A stretch of DNA of 64,000 bases from Promerops cafer (taxonomy: Eukaryota; Chordata; Aves; Passeriformes; Nectariniidae), in contig VZSE01002700.1 of the NCBI GenBank assembly GCA_013398275.1, forward strand, positions 713,880 to 777,879, given 5' to 3'. Positions 49,831-61,108 of this stretch are shown in pieces; positions within the stretch are counted from its first letter, which is position 1; every line of letters begins with the position of its first letter. Under the pieces are notes generated by a model, which saw only the letters and a list, made by a program, of their open reading frames with translations, ran no database searches and was not told the origin of the DNA. Both the position numbers and the translations under genes were made by a program.

Positions 49831-52800
49831 GATGATGTGTCTCTTGGCTCTCATGTCTCATCCTCTTCAGAGTTATCACTAATCAAGTTCTTCACCACAT
49901 CATCATCTCTCCTTTGATTTTCCTCCTGGCACACTAATTATCATCTATTACAAATGTAAATCAAGCTTGTAGCACTGAAGTATACTTAACATGTTGCATA
50001 TACATGAATTGCAATATTTTATCAAGGATGCTCACTCCTAAAAATAATTTGTATGTAACATTTAAAACCTGCTCTTGGCATTTTAAGGACTCTTCTTCAG
50101 TAAGCTCTGCAGAACCCAGGGAGAAAATGGAACAACTAGAGGGAAAAATAAGCCCTTCTCACTCTTTTTAAATGAGGCAATGCAGAATATTGTCATTTCT
50201 CTCACTAGCAAGATACCATGCTGAGAGCAAGAACAGAGAGCTGTTGTCTAAAAATGTTGTATTTTACAGGAAGTTTAAAAAAAAACTGTTGCCTTTTTCA
50301 AGCCCTTAATAAAAGAACAATTAGCTCAAGTCTTTATAGTCACAAGTGCAAAGTATTCTTTTGAATATCATGGATGAAAAATAATTTTCTCTACTCAATG
50401 TGTTTCAGGGGCTGTAAAATACATCCCTTGCCATTACTGCAGAAGTTCTACAATTTTGTCTACAGATTTCAAGGTTAGCAGGATCATATTTCAAAAATAG
50501 TCAGTGATGTGTATTTACAAACCAGTTGCATTATTCCATCATTCCAGGTGTCATTTAATTGATCTTCAAAAAATTCAGTGTCCATGAAAATACTAAATAA
50601 TGAACACATTAAAGAATCGTGAAATTACATTCAATTATGCTGTAATACAGGTTTGTATACTTTTTATATTAATAGCTCATGTTTTATTTTCTTTGGGATT
50701 TTTAGGGCATTTTGTAGTTGAAGAGACCCATTTACTATGGTTTACTTAGAAATTCTTCTTTCACAGTCCAAAATATTTTAAATTTTTCTGCTCAAAAGAT
50801 GACAGGATATTACCATTTTGACATACAGAGGATAATTCACTTATGGGGATTATTTTTGTCAAAAATTAAAGATGGTCCTAAGATCTGTTTTTATTATCAT
50901 GCCCTGTCCCAGAGTTCCTGTTTGGCCTTGGACAACTCCATGGTAGTGCCAGTTAAGCTTTGGTTTTCCTAAACCTAAGCTAATAACTGTTATTTTTAAA
51001 AAAAGTTTTCATTTCACAGGAGAGTTCTTTCATGATTATACAGTCCAAAGTTTGATTTTTCTCACATCATCTATCCATTAAATCACACGGACTTAGGTGA
51101 AGATTCCATTAGATCAGCCTATCTGATCAAAATTCAGAGAAATATGAAACCTTCTGTAGCGCCAGATGAAAGGTTAGGTAATTCACTGGCTAGTGGATCC
51201 ACTGCTTGGATAGGAATTTAGGAAAGCTGGCTGATTCTAATTAGTCTTATGTCCTCTTTCTTAAGCTCAAGACTACCTGAAATTTCAGGCTGTCATGCTC
51301 CTCTGTCCTCACTTTTGTAAGCTACTGATTTGAAGTCTCAAAAATCAGGGCACCTGGGAATTTGGCCATTCTTAGCACGGTGTTTTTAGAGCCACAAGAC
51401 TTTGAGAGAACATCATATTCATCTGTCTGGGGAAATTCAGACCAGAGGGATGCCCCAGTTACCCTGTTGAGGTGCCTCTGTACAAGACTCACATGGCCAA
51501 GCATAGGAAGACAGGTTTTTTTCTGCATAACATGGAAAGGGAGACACATGGTGGAGATTTTCAGGTGCTTTCTCATATGACTACTTATGCATTTTACCTG
51601 CATATTTTATAAAATAAAATGCACAAGTAAAATACACAGAGGATTAAGAGAAGTGTTTTTCTCTGTGAGGAGATACATGTTATCCTTGCAACAGGAAATA
51701 GAAAAACCCAAACTTCTTTATATAGTCCATCACTAGTAAACCTTAATTTCATTAAGACTGAGGGTTTTTTCTTTGAGGAGTCATGGTTGTTGGTAGACTC
51801 TTCCTCAAGTACTCACTACATATCATGTGGGTGAAAGTTTTGAAGAGAATAGTCAGCTCTATTAATTAAAATTCAGTACTGCAGATATGCTTAATTTACA
51901 ATCCCCTTAGAAAATTATGCACAGTTGGTTCATGTCCACAGATTTCTAAGAACTTCTTTGTTACACAGCTGCTGCAATTTTTATTTCTAGTCAATGATTT
52001 CTTTCATAATAAACTGAAGCTTTTAAAGCAATTTGGTAAAACTGTAAAATGTAAAAGGACTTCAGCCCTCATAAAAAACAGTGATAACACAAAATTGCTG
52101 TGAATGATGTTCTGTCACGTAGGTGATAAAAAGGAATTAGAAGCAAGTGCTTCATCGATTGCTAATATAATCACAGAATCACCACTCTGCACTCTGGAAA
52201 GTAAGCAGCTGACAGTCTGGTTAAATCATTATCATTATACAATTAGTATTTTTGCAGATTTAAATGTGAAGCAAACACAACTCTAATTTAAGGCATCGAG
52301 AAGTGAAACCAAAGATTGTGGAAGGGTCCGAGAGAAAAACCTGAGATCCTGTGTCACAAATGGCTGCTTGGTCTTGCAGGGCTTTTCCCTTTGGCATATT
52401 AACCACCCAGAACCCTTCAGCATTTTTGAGTCTTGGGGTGTTGTCCTCTGAAAGGAGCCATTTCTGTACTGACAATCCTGGAAGAGCTTCAAGCTCCTAA
52501 CTCCTGATGGATGCCCTGTGTTGACTTTGTATCACGGTGACAGCCAGGCATGCAGCAGCCCTGCCTCCCAGGTCTGGTGTCACAGGATGGGAATTGCAAA
52601 GGGCAGGCCACAGCAACCTCATGGTGCCCTGCAGTCAGGGTCCAGGATAGTGCTCCAGAAGTTCAGAATGTGCCTGCAGTGGACTTTTTTGTTGATCAGC
52701 AGTTTCCTCACTTCCTGTCTTTTCTTGTCAGAGTAGTATAAGCTTCCCAGGAACCTGTGAAATACTTTATGGAGAGAAATGGAGAATTTCGCACGTGATT

Positions 52801-55800
52801 TAAAGTTGCTTTATAAAAAAATGCTAGAAAACATATCATAGATAGTACAAGATAAAAACTGCATTTACAAGAGATTGCTCTAGTCATTCTAACAGGTTTT
52901 TCCTACCTCTTACCTCCAAGATCCTGAGAAATGAGATTAATATGAGTAGAATTTTTGCTTCCCAAACTGTACAAATACCTGAGTTCTACCATATTCTTTA
53001 CTAAAGCTGTATCTTCACCTAGAGAGATTATTTTAGATGCCACTATATTCCAATAATATTTGATCTCTTTTTTTTCTTCTTATTTCATGAGGGAACTGAC
53101 TCCATGTTTATGTATAGAAAGAATTTTGCAAACCTTCCTTCCAGAATATCCATGGTAATCTACTCATTATCATTACTAGGGACACTATTGCTTAGAGATG
53201 CATTCCTCTCAGATTTAAAAAATCTGCAAATGTAATGTGATATTTAAAAAAATACAGCATAGGTTGGGTTTTCTTAATACATTTTGTTTTACAACTGATC
53301 ATTGAAATAACCACTCAGTTTTCGCTGTCATTTGTCTTCTATCAAATAAATTATGATCAGCAAAACAGCTTTCATTACACTGAGATGAAACCACATATAC
53401 TGTATTTTTAGCTACTGAAGTATGTATTTTACTGGAAAGGCATATATAACGTAAGCCAGAATCTCTTTAGCTATGAGCTTACCAAAATTGCTTCTTTATA
53501 GGCTTCCACTCTTCTAAAATGAGGGTTTTTTTCTTACTACGCTTTTTTATTCCAGTTTTTCAATTTCAATTGCATTAAGAAGAAATGTAATTCATGCTCC
53601 CTCCGAATTTGTCTTGCAAATGACATAACAAAGCAAAAAGACTTACATCAGGTGAAGATAATGGTCATTATTGACATTAATTTGAGCAAATCTCACCGTT
53701 TCTTAAGTATGTCGTGCCTCTGAAGTGGCCATATTAGAAGGCAGCAAGACAAAAGGTCAGTTTTCTGAAAGGAAATGGACTAGTAATACCTTGTCAAACT
53801 TCTGGCATTTCTGTCTTTTCTACCATAATACAAGCCTGGAAAGTAAATTGCTGAATAAATTAGTGAAATCATTTCAAATCTTTACACTGAATGTGATTGT
53901 TTGACAGGAAAGTGAGAATATAATGAAGATTCATAATCTTAGAAATAACACTGCTCTGATTTTGAAAGATTAAACATTTTCAAAATAGGTCAAGTAGCTT
54001 CATAGTGCACTTTGTAAACATAATGAGTTGTGCAGAAGCAGAGAAGAATTACTTATGATATACTACCTACTACTTTAGAATCACCTCTTATACCCCTATG
54101 ATAACTGGACAATCAATGACCTAAAAGAGATAAGTTTAAGTTTACGTTAGAAAGATAAAAGAATGCACACAATAAAATCCTGTAATTTCTACAGAAAAGG
54201 AATTAATTCAATATGAAAAGTTGTCCATTGAAAAAAAAAATTGAATTACAGACTGGAATTTTAATTGAATTTTGACTCTACAAACCAAACCAAACCAAGC
54301 CTTAAAAGCAAAGTGTGCTGTCTCCTTCCATTACAATAAACAGCTCAGTAGGGGATAGGAAAAAGAACACTTTGTTCCTTCTTCTCCCTGATTTTCATGT
54401 TTTGTTGATATGAACCGCTTACAATATGGAAAATATTGCATTCCTTCTTCATATATAACTGTACTCACCTTGCCTTTGACACGACAAAGTAAAGTCCTTT
54501 CCTTCATCTAAGCATTCTGGATAGAAATAGATATAGTGTTGACCTCAAATGTCTCTAAGTAGAAGGTTATTCTAAAAACAAATCAGGGAGTATACTTTGA
54601 TATCAGGAGGTTAAGTTGTTCTTCATGCTCTCTGGAGAAGTTTTATTATGATTGTCATTTGTTTCCGACCCAGTTTGGGATGTATATTGATGAAAACTTA
54701 TTAACTCTTCATGACCTTAAGATGTCTGTGACAGCAGCTACCAGTAAAAGCCCATTATATAACAGTAGGATATTCACACCCTACTAAACACTAATTGAAC
54801 ACTTGTTGACAGTCTGAACAAACACAGTGACCACGTTTCCTTCCCACCATCAGTATCTTTATCCTAGGCCTAAAGCACAGACACAGGGAATGTTAATTGT
54901 GTAAAGCCACTGTAGAGTGCCTACAGTTTTTACACTTTTGATACAAATAATTGGTAGCAGAGTGGTGGGAAAAGTGGAAGGTATCTTTTGGATATTAAAA
55001 TTTACTTTACAAAGGCAGTCATTAATGAATTATATTTGCTTTTCACTGTTTTACCAGAAAGACGGTTGTTTTAATGATAGATTTATAACAGTTTAAGCAC
55101 TTTTTTTGTGTGTAATAACCTTCTTGAGGGACTCAAGACTTCTTGTAATAACCCTTCTTGAGGGACTCATTGCCATACATCAGTGAGGAAGTCAAAGATC
55201 TACTAGGGCATTAAATACCACCACCAGAACTCTCGTTCTCTGATTCCCAAGTCCAAAATTAAAATTCTTAGAGTGTAGTTTAGTAAAGGAGAGTGACTTG
55301 TGCTTTTGTGTTTGTTTTTGGATTGTTTAGGGTTTTTTTTCTAGGGGTATGCTGGTGTTTCCTTCTGCCTATTACAGTCCTTAGTGTAGTGGAAGGTCTT
55401 CTTCTGAGTGAATAACTAAGTACTCATGGTGTTAAAAACTTATGTTTGTAATCTTCAAATTAGTTTTGTCCTTGTCACATGTCTACTACAAAATCATTAC
55501 TGCTAAAACATTTAACTTTTCATGAAAACTACAAATTCTTTACAGTAAGAAGTAACATGTTCCCCTTATGACCACTAAACTACAAATTAGGGCATTGCTG
55601 ATCTAGTCAGTCTTCATCATATTTATTTCTGGTTATGGAAAACTATGTTACAAAAGATTGCACCACATTAAAGATTTTCTGGTTCTGAGCAGTGTACATA
55701 CCTCCTGTCTCTTTCTGCCTAGAGCATCTGTTAATAGGAATATTATCAGCTCCAGCTGCCTAAAGGCAGATTGTTAGGAATGCATTTGCAAAGCAATCTG

Positions 55801-56049
55801 GTGCATAAAAAGTGCAGAATTTTCTGTGCTGCATCAAATCACATTTCTTCAGCTTCATTTCAAATTAATTTACCAATCACTACAGAGAATGCAACAGTCT
55901 GAGTGCATGATCTTACAGAGTCAAGAAATAATACTTGGAGTAGAAATTAACTATCTTAAATATTCTTTTTTTCTCTAAAAATTCCTATTCTGTAAGCAAG
56001 AAGGTCAGAAAAACTATTAAGATGAGAAAAACTTTGATTTATTTTTATG
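49831..56049. other. Unassigned AT-rich DNA
   Basis: No gene or transposon recognised in about 6.2 kb. The segments 51320-51600 and 52290-52740 are moderately GC-richer, with overlapping frames of 60-93 codons on both strands that show no motif. They may be old, unrecognisable repeats. A 33-bp-period tandem duplication lies at 55111-55170. Confidence 0.55.
55111..55170. repeat. Tandem duplication, 33-bp period
   Basis: TGTAATAACCTTCTTGAGGG at 55111 recurs at 55144 with one extra C. The second copy is slightly incomplete. Confidence 0.85.
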
Positions 56050-56603
56050 AAGATGACAATAAATTTGTCTGGGGATGGAACCAGTCAATACAGTGGAGGT
56101 CATGCAGATGCTGCCATCCCGAAGGATGTTGACAGACTGGAGAAATGGCCTGAGAAACCTCATGAAGTTCAGCATGGCAAAATGCAGAGTCCTGCCTCAT
56201 GTAGGGAAGATCCCCTGGCAGTGCTAGACTGGGCAGCGACAGAACAACGAGCAGCTCCAGCAAAGAGACCCTGAGGGCCCTGGGGGACATTGAGCTGAGC
56301 ATGAGCCAGCAGTGTGCCCTGACAGCAAAGACAGCCAGCAGCATTAATGGAAGCACAGTCAGCAGGTCCAGGCAAGTGATTATTCATACCGTTGCTCAGA
56401 GCTGATTACACAGATTCTGTGTCCTGTACAGGAAAGACATCAATAAGCCACCAGGGCACGGGACTGGATCACTTGCCTTATGAGTTGAGGCTTAGAGACC
56501 AGGGCTTGTTCAGCCTGGAGAAGAGATGCCTGTGGGACTCTCAAGAAAAGCACATATTTGCCTGTGGGGAAGTCAGAAAGGAGACAAATCCAGGTCCTTC
56601 GAT
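56050..56603 (+). mobile_element. CR1 LINE, upstream section of an interrupted copy
   Basis: Plus-strand CR1 remains of the late ORF2 region. Diagnostic segments are TTGACAGACTGGAGAAATGG, CCTCATGAAGTTCAGCATGG, GGGGGACATTGAGCTGAGCA, CATGAGCCAGCAGTGTGCCC, a GCAGGTCCAGGCAAGTGATT block and TGTTCAGCCTGGAGAAGAGA. Several internal deletions compress it relative to a typical CR1. It is interrupted at 56604 by a second, oppositely oriented CR1 tail and resumes at about 56701. Confidence 0.88.
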
Positions 56604-56700
56604 ATAGAATCACAGAATCACGTAGGTTGGAAAAAAACTTTAACACCATTAAATCCAGAAGTTAATTTAAGCACTGCTGAGCCCACCACTAAGCCATGCA
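56604..56700 (-). mobile_element. Short CR1 3' tail nested in another CR1
   Basis: About 97 bases of a minus-strand CR1 3' end. The plus-strand text begins with the octamer repeat ATAGAATCACAGAATCACG, then GTAGGTTGGAAAAAAAC, and ends at GAGCCCACCACTAAGCCATG. It sits inside the plus-strand CR1 described beside it, so it inserted later. Confidence 0.87.
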
Positions 56701-56975
56701 GCACGGTGGGTGGATGAGAGTCAGCAGGCATAATTTGAAACAGGTCAGTTTCTGGGTGTGAAGAGAAACCTTTTCCTAATGAGAACACCCAGTCAACAGA
56801 GCAAGTTGCTCAGACAGATTACACTGTCTCTGTCTTTGAAAACTTTCAGTACACCTGGAGAGAGCACTGAAAAACTTGGCTTGACCTCAGAGCAGCCCCT
56901 GCTTTGACCAAGAGGTCAGACTACAGGGCTTGGTGAAGTATCTTCACACCTGAATTGCCCTTTGATCCTGTAAAT
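56701..56975 (+). mobile_element. CR1 LINE, 3' section of the interrupted copy
   Basis: Continuation of the plus-strand CR1. TCAGCAGGCATAATTTGAAA corresponds to the conserved GGGCACAAACTGAAA region, and GTGTGAAGAGAAACCTTTTC to the REKFFF-type segment. CAGAGCAGCCCCTGCTTTGA and CCAAGAGGTCAGACTACAGG follow, then a weak terminal octamer near TTTGATCCTGT. It is more diverged than the CR1 tails at 12440 and 30644, which suggests it is older. Confidence 0.8.
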
Positions 56976-57920
56976 AGGCTACAGTACTACATTTTCAAAG
57001 ATATCTTTGCATGTGTATCCAGTTGAGAGCATTTTTAAGTGTCATTTGGCTACACTATATAGCATATTTCTGTGAAGCATTCATGGTAAATTCCAGACTT
57101 GACATAAATTTTAACAATTTTGAATAATCATAAAATGGTTATTTTACTTTTTCTAACATATTATATCAAAATCAGAATGAATCCAAATGGTTTATAAACA
57201 AACTTGTTGTATTAACAATATTATAATTTTATCCTTAAATTTCAGTATTAACAGGGACAGTGATGGACACAATTAGTGATATCAGTAACACAGGCATAGG
57301 CCAGTTAAACCACATAACATAGGTGATCTGATCAATTTTATGTAAGTAATCAAACAAGGCATCTTCTTTATTGTGTTACAGTGGTAACAGAACTTCACAG
57401 AATAAACTGTGAAGTTTCCTCTCCTTGACATGAACACAGCTGTGTGTGTTCAAGACCTTCTAGAAAAGAAAACCAGAAAGCCTTGATGCAAAATGAAGTC
57501 TGGAACAACTGGCATATATCCCTTCAACATTTATCCAAGGGGAAAGTTATTCAGAACATCTGCTTCGCATGTCCTGTCTCTCTTAATAATATCAGAGCTA
57601 CAATGAATTACTTAGATAAGATGCACATACTGGATTAGTTGTGACCTAGACACTAAGACCCAGTTGTGACCTAGACACTAAGAATTACATTTGGCAATTA
57701 CAAATGGCTTCAATAACCTTCTTAATGGTATTGTGTACTTTTAAAACATGGAGAGTTAGAGAATTGTGATCCCTGAGAATGAAGATGGAAAAAAAGACAA
57801 ACCAAAAAACCCCCAGGAATTACTCAAGACCTTCCCCTATAGAAGCCCTGGACATCAACAAATATCAAGTATTTCACCAAGTTCCTCTGGGTCTACTCCA
57901 ACAGGTCCATTTCCTTCCTA
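56976..57920. other. Unassigned AT-rich DNA
   Basis: No gene recognised. The last ~40 bases (CTACTCCAACAGGTCCATTT region, 57885-57920) resemble a scrap of minus-strand CR1, but the match is too short to call. A 25-bp-period duplication lies at 57637-57683. Confidence 0.55.
57637..57683. repeat. Tandem duplication, 25-bp period
   Basis: AGTTGTGACCTAGACACTAA at 57637 recurs exactly at 57662. The copies are identical over 22 bases. Confidence 0.9.
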
Positions 57921-57984
57921 GAGGGAGGGGACACAGCTGGGACAGCTGATGCGAACTAACCAAAAGTAATATTCCATACCATAT

Positions 57985-58051
57985 GCCATCATATTCAGCA
58001 GTAAAAATTGGGGTGAACATGTCATGCTCAGCAGTAAAATCTGGGGTGAAG
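57985..58051 (+). repeat. ~34-bp tandem duplication in LTR core promoter region
   Basis: CATATTCAGCAGTAAAAATT with GGGGTGAAC is followed by CATGCTCAGCAGTAAAATCT with GGGGTGAAG. The unit spans the position normally holding the LTR TATA box, and the copies have diverged by several bases, so the duplication is not recent. Confidence 0.8.
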
Positions 58052-58160
58052 GAGGAAGGAGGTATGTCTGGAGTTGTGGCATTTGTCTTTCCAACTAACT
58101 GCTGTGGCTACTTGAAGGCTTGCTTTCCTAGATATGACTAAATACTTGCCTGCACATAGA

Positions 58161-58240
58161 GAGTAGTGAATGAATTCCTGATTTTGCTTTGCCTGTACAA
58201 GAGTAGTGAATGAATTCCTTATTTTGCTTTGCCTGTACAG
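58161..58240 (+). repeat. 40-bp tandem duplication inside LTR
   Basis: The unit GAGTAGTGAATGAATTCC plus the following 22 bases occurs at 58161-58200 and again at 58201-58240, with two differences. It lies in the transcribed (R/U5) part of the LTR. Confidence 0.92.
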
Positions 58241-58372
58241 AGGTTTTGTTTTTCCTATAAAACTGTCTAAATCTCAACTCATTAGTTTTCTCGCTTTTAC
58301 CTTTTTGATTCTATACCTCAGTGAGCAAAGGGCTGTGTGGGCTTATGTGCATACCAGGGTTAAACCACAACA

Positions 58373-58851
58373 GTTGCTTGCAACACTCTACTTTCCCCAA
58401 TGGACAAAAGAAATCCTGGAAAGATTTTAAGTGTTTTCTGAATTGTGGAAGCATCTGAAGATATGAAAAATCTGAAACCTGCAAGAGAGATGTATGAGAA
58501 TGATCTGAGATGCAGCCATTTCATTCAAGGATCATCCATTCTGGAGAAGAGAAAAGCAAGAAAGATACATCAATCAATTATCTTTGACTTCTATTAATCT
58601 GGTTTTTGCTCTATCTTTCTAAACTTAGCACCTCCTAGATGAACTAAGTTTTATAGGAAATACCAGTATGTATGTTAAAAATTTTCTAGTGGCAAAAAAC
58701 TCCTAGTTGTCTTATACTTATCATGACAAAAAAAAAAAAAAAAAGGATTTGTTACTAGCAATAATGAATTTAGACCAATATTCTGTAACTGGAACAATAA
58801 TACACTTATTTACCAGCCTATTATTCTTCTTCAGCCCTAATATTTTCTTTA
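58373..58851. other. Unassigned AT-rich DNA
   Basis: Short interval between an LTR and a CR1. It contains a poly-A run near 58727-58744. No gene seen. Confidence 0.6.
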
Positions 58852-59125
58852 AGTCCGGTGCCAACTGTCTGAACAATTCAGGGCTGACTCAAAGCTGAAA
58901 CAAGTCGTTAAGGGCATTGTCCAAATGCCTCTTAAACATTGCCAGGCTTGGGGTATCGAATACATCTCCAGAAATCCAGTTTTGGTTTCTTGGTAAAGAA
59001 ATGCTTCCTGATGCCAACTGTGAACCTCTCCTTTGAACCATTCCCATCCTATCACTGGATACCAAGGACACGAGATCATCACCTCCCTACTCACTTTTGG
59101 AAGGATCCTTTGGAAGAATTATAAA
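58852..59125 (-). mobile_element. CR1 LINE 3' end, diverged, 5'-truncated
   Basis: On the minus strand this is a CR1 3' tail. The plus-strand text reads CCAACTGTCTGAACAATTCA, GGGCTGACTCAAAGC, GGGCATTGTCCAAATGCCTC, ACATTGCCAGGCTTGGGGTA, TTTCTTGGTAAAGAAATGCT, CCATTCCCATCCTATCACTG and ACACGAGATCATCACCTCCC. It shares the 3' untranslated layout of the element at 16800-17019 and is clearly mutated. The plus-strand 61-codon and minus-strand 81-codon frames here are relics of ORF2 and chance. Confidence 0.83.
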
Positions 59126-60629
59126 ACTACTTCTCTCATAAGTTAAAAGTTAAATTATTATTACAGTGTTGTGTCATGGAAGTATAAAATCATTGTTACT
59201 TAACAGTTCTAATCTTCAACTTCAATATTAAATCATGGACCAAACATCTTGAAACATTTTTTTTTTTTTTTTTGGTAAAGTTTTGAAGACAGTATTTTGT
59301 ATGACCTTAAATGTCTGGGAAAGATGAGAACAAGCAGGAAGCTGGGAGCTGAGAGTGAGAGCGACCAGCAGAAGAAAAACTCATCAGGAGGCACAGTCCC
59401 ACAGTATCTAATCAAGAGAGAAGGGCTGGGACAGGGATTGTGAACAAGGTGTCTAATGGTCAGACAAGACTGCAGAGACAAGGCAAACCCAAGCCAATGG
59501 GGAAAGTCTGTGCCCAAGGGCCAAGGCCAGGATCAGGGCCAAGATGGCAACCTAACTCCAGCTATGACTCAAAGTGCCTGCATAGAAATTCTGTTCCCAC
59601 ATGAAGAAGGGAAGGTGCCAGATAGGTTTGCTTCATCTCCATCTCATCCAGCTCTTCTCAATCACCTGATAATGGTTGTGCAGCTGCACTGCATCCAGCC
59701 TTGAGCAGAGACTAACAAGCACTTGGGGAACATGGTGTTTTCAATGGCCAAAACTGGGATTTTGCTCTTAGCATTGTCTAGTTTTAGAAAGAAGGTAAGA
59801 TTTAATGTAAACACATTTCTTTGCTAGAATATTACATTGTACAAAATAATATGATGTGGCACAGCTACATGACAAGATGCCAATTCCCTGCCAAAACACA
59901 TTTGACAAAAAGCTTTTTGCAGCTTAGGAAAGCTTCCATCAATTCATACATTCAAACTGAAGGTATCATGGGAGATTCATTGGTATACAAATGCCTTGCA
60001 CCTGTTCTTTTAACAGATACAGATGAGAACAGTGGGATGCTGGCTCTTACAATGCAGAGCAGAAGGTATTTACCTTACCTGGCACAAATAACAAGTTATA
60101 GGATTTGTTGTAAGATTTAATGCACAATTTAAGATAAAAAAACAAACAAGAAAAATCTTAACGGTAGCATATAATATTTCCTTTAAATAAAACATATGTT
60201 TTAAGTCAGTGAACATACTTTTATTTCCTCACCTTCCAGAAAGCACAGTAAATTACTTGTCACACCATGATAATAATGAGTGATATACTGAAAGGTACCT
60301 CTCACAAAAGAGAACACAGCAACCGGTGACAGATATAAGTAAGAAAAAAGAAACTATGTGTACAAGAGCAGTAAACTATATGACAGCCATAAAGATGAGT
60401 ACAGGATAGTTGTTTCCCTGGTTATATTACTACATATAATTTATATTTAAGTATTTATGTTATCCTTTCTTTATATTTTGCTATCTTGGTTAGCAGATAT
60501 TTTTCATTATATCTACATTTCACAAATAAGGTAATTCTTTATAACCTCTCTATTTTACTTTCTAGAGTTTTACAGAAGTCACTGATGAGTCTTTAACCTC
60601 TGTTAAATAGGAGCTTTTCTTGGTGCAAG
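59126..60629. other. Unassigned DNA with a GC-richer patch
   Basis: A poly-T run lies at 59257-59273. The stretch 59310-59710 is clearly less AT-rich, with frames of 94 codons (minus) and 82 codons (plus) but no recognisable motif; it may be an old repeat. A 99-codon plus frame at 59821-60120 also matches nothing I know. Confidence 0.5.
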
Positions 60630-61108
60630 AGAGGCATGGAGCTCCTGGACCAGGTCCAGCAGAGGGCAACAAAAATGATTAAGGGATTTAAGCATATCTC
60701 TTTCAAGGAAAGGCTGAGGGAGCTGGGCCTGTTCAGCCTTGAGAAGAAATTACTGAGAGGAGACCTCATCAATAATATTTATATAAAACAGTAAGTGTCT
60801 GAAGGGAGGGGCTCTAGAGGATGGACCCAGGATCTTCTCAGTGGTGCTGAGCAATAGGACAAGGAAGCAACAGGCAGAAACTGATGCACAAAAAGTTCTA
60901 CCTGAATCTGAGAAAGAACCTTACTTTGCAGGTGACCATGCATTGGGATTGCCCAGAGGGGTTGTGGAGTCTCCCCCACTGGAGAGATTCAAGAACCATC
61001 TGGATGCAAAGTTGTTCAATGTGCTCTAGGATGACCCTGCTTGAACAGGGGGATTGGATCAGATGACCCACTGTGATCCCTTCTAATCTGACCCATTCTG
61101 TGATTCAG
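60630..61108 (+). mobile_element. CR1 LINE 3' portion, 5'-truncated
   Basis: The plus strand carries late ORF2 and the 3' untranslated region of CR1: CATGGAGCTCCTGGACCAGG, TCCAGCAGAGGGCAACAAAA, GGAAAGGCTGAGGGAGCTGG, CTGTTCAGCCTTGAGAAGAA, TGCTGAGCAATAGGACAAGG, GGGTTGTGGAGTCTCCCCCA, CAATGTGCTCTAGGATGACC and a CCATTCTGTGATTCAG end. The C-terminal region of the ORF2 relic is still recognisable in frames of 60-62 codons at 60841-61066 but is broken. Octamer ATTCTGTG is kept at the tip. Confidence 0.92.

Larger units (their letters stand above)
57921..58372 (+). mobile_element. Avian ERV LTR, 3' part, with internal duplications
   Basis: This is the U3 end, R and U5 of the LTR group seen at 27358. 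Segments in order are GGGAGGGGACACAGCTGGGA, ATTCCATACCATATGCCATC, GGCATTTGTCTTTCCAACTA, GGCTTGCTTTCCTAGATATG, GTAGTGAATGAATTCC with TTTTGCTTTGCCTGTAC, CTATAAAACTGTCTAAATCT, TTTTCTCGCTTTTACC, GTGAGCAAAGGGCTGTGTGG, and the end GGGTTAAACCACAACA. The first ~190 bases of the LTR are missing. The TATA region is duplicated and degraded to CAGCAGTAAAA, so promoter function looks lost. A 40-bp tandem repeat lies inside. No retroviral genes adjoin it. Confidence 0.85.

Noticed and set aside
57885..57920. CR1 fragment directly upstream of the LTR
   Set aside because: CTCCAACAGGTCCATTTCC resembles CR1, but the match is only about 35 bases and no continuation is seen after the LTR, so it is not called.
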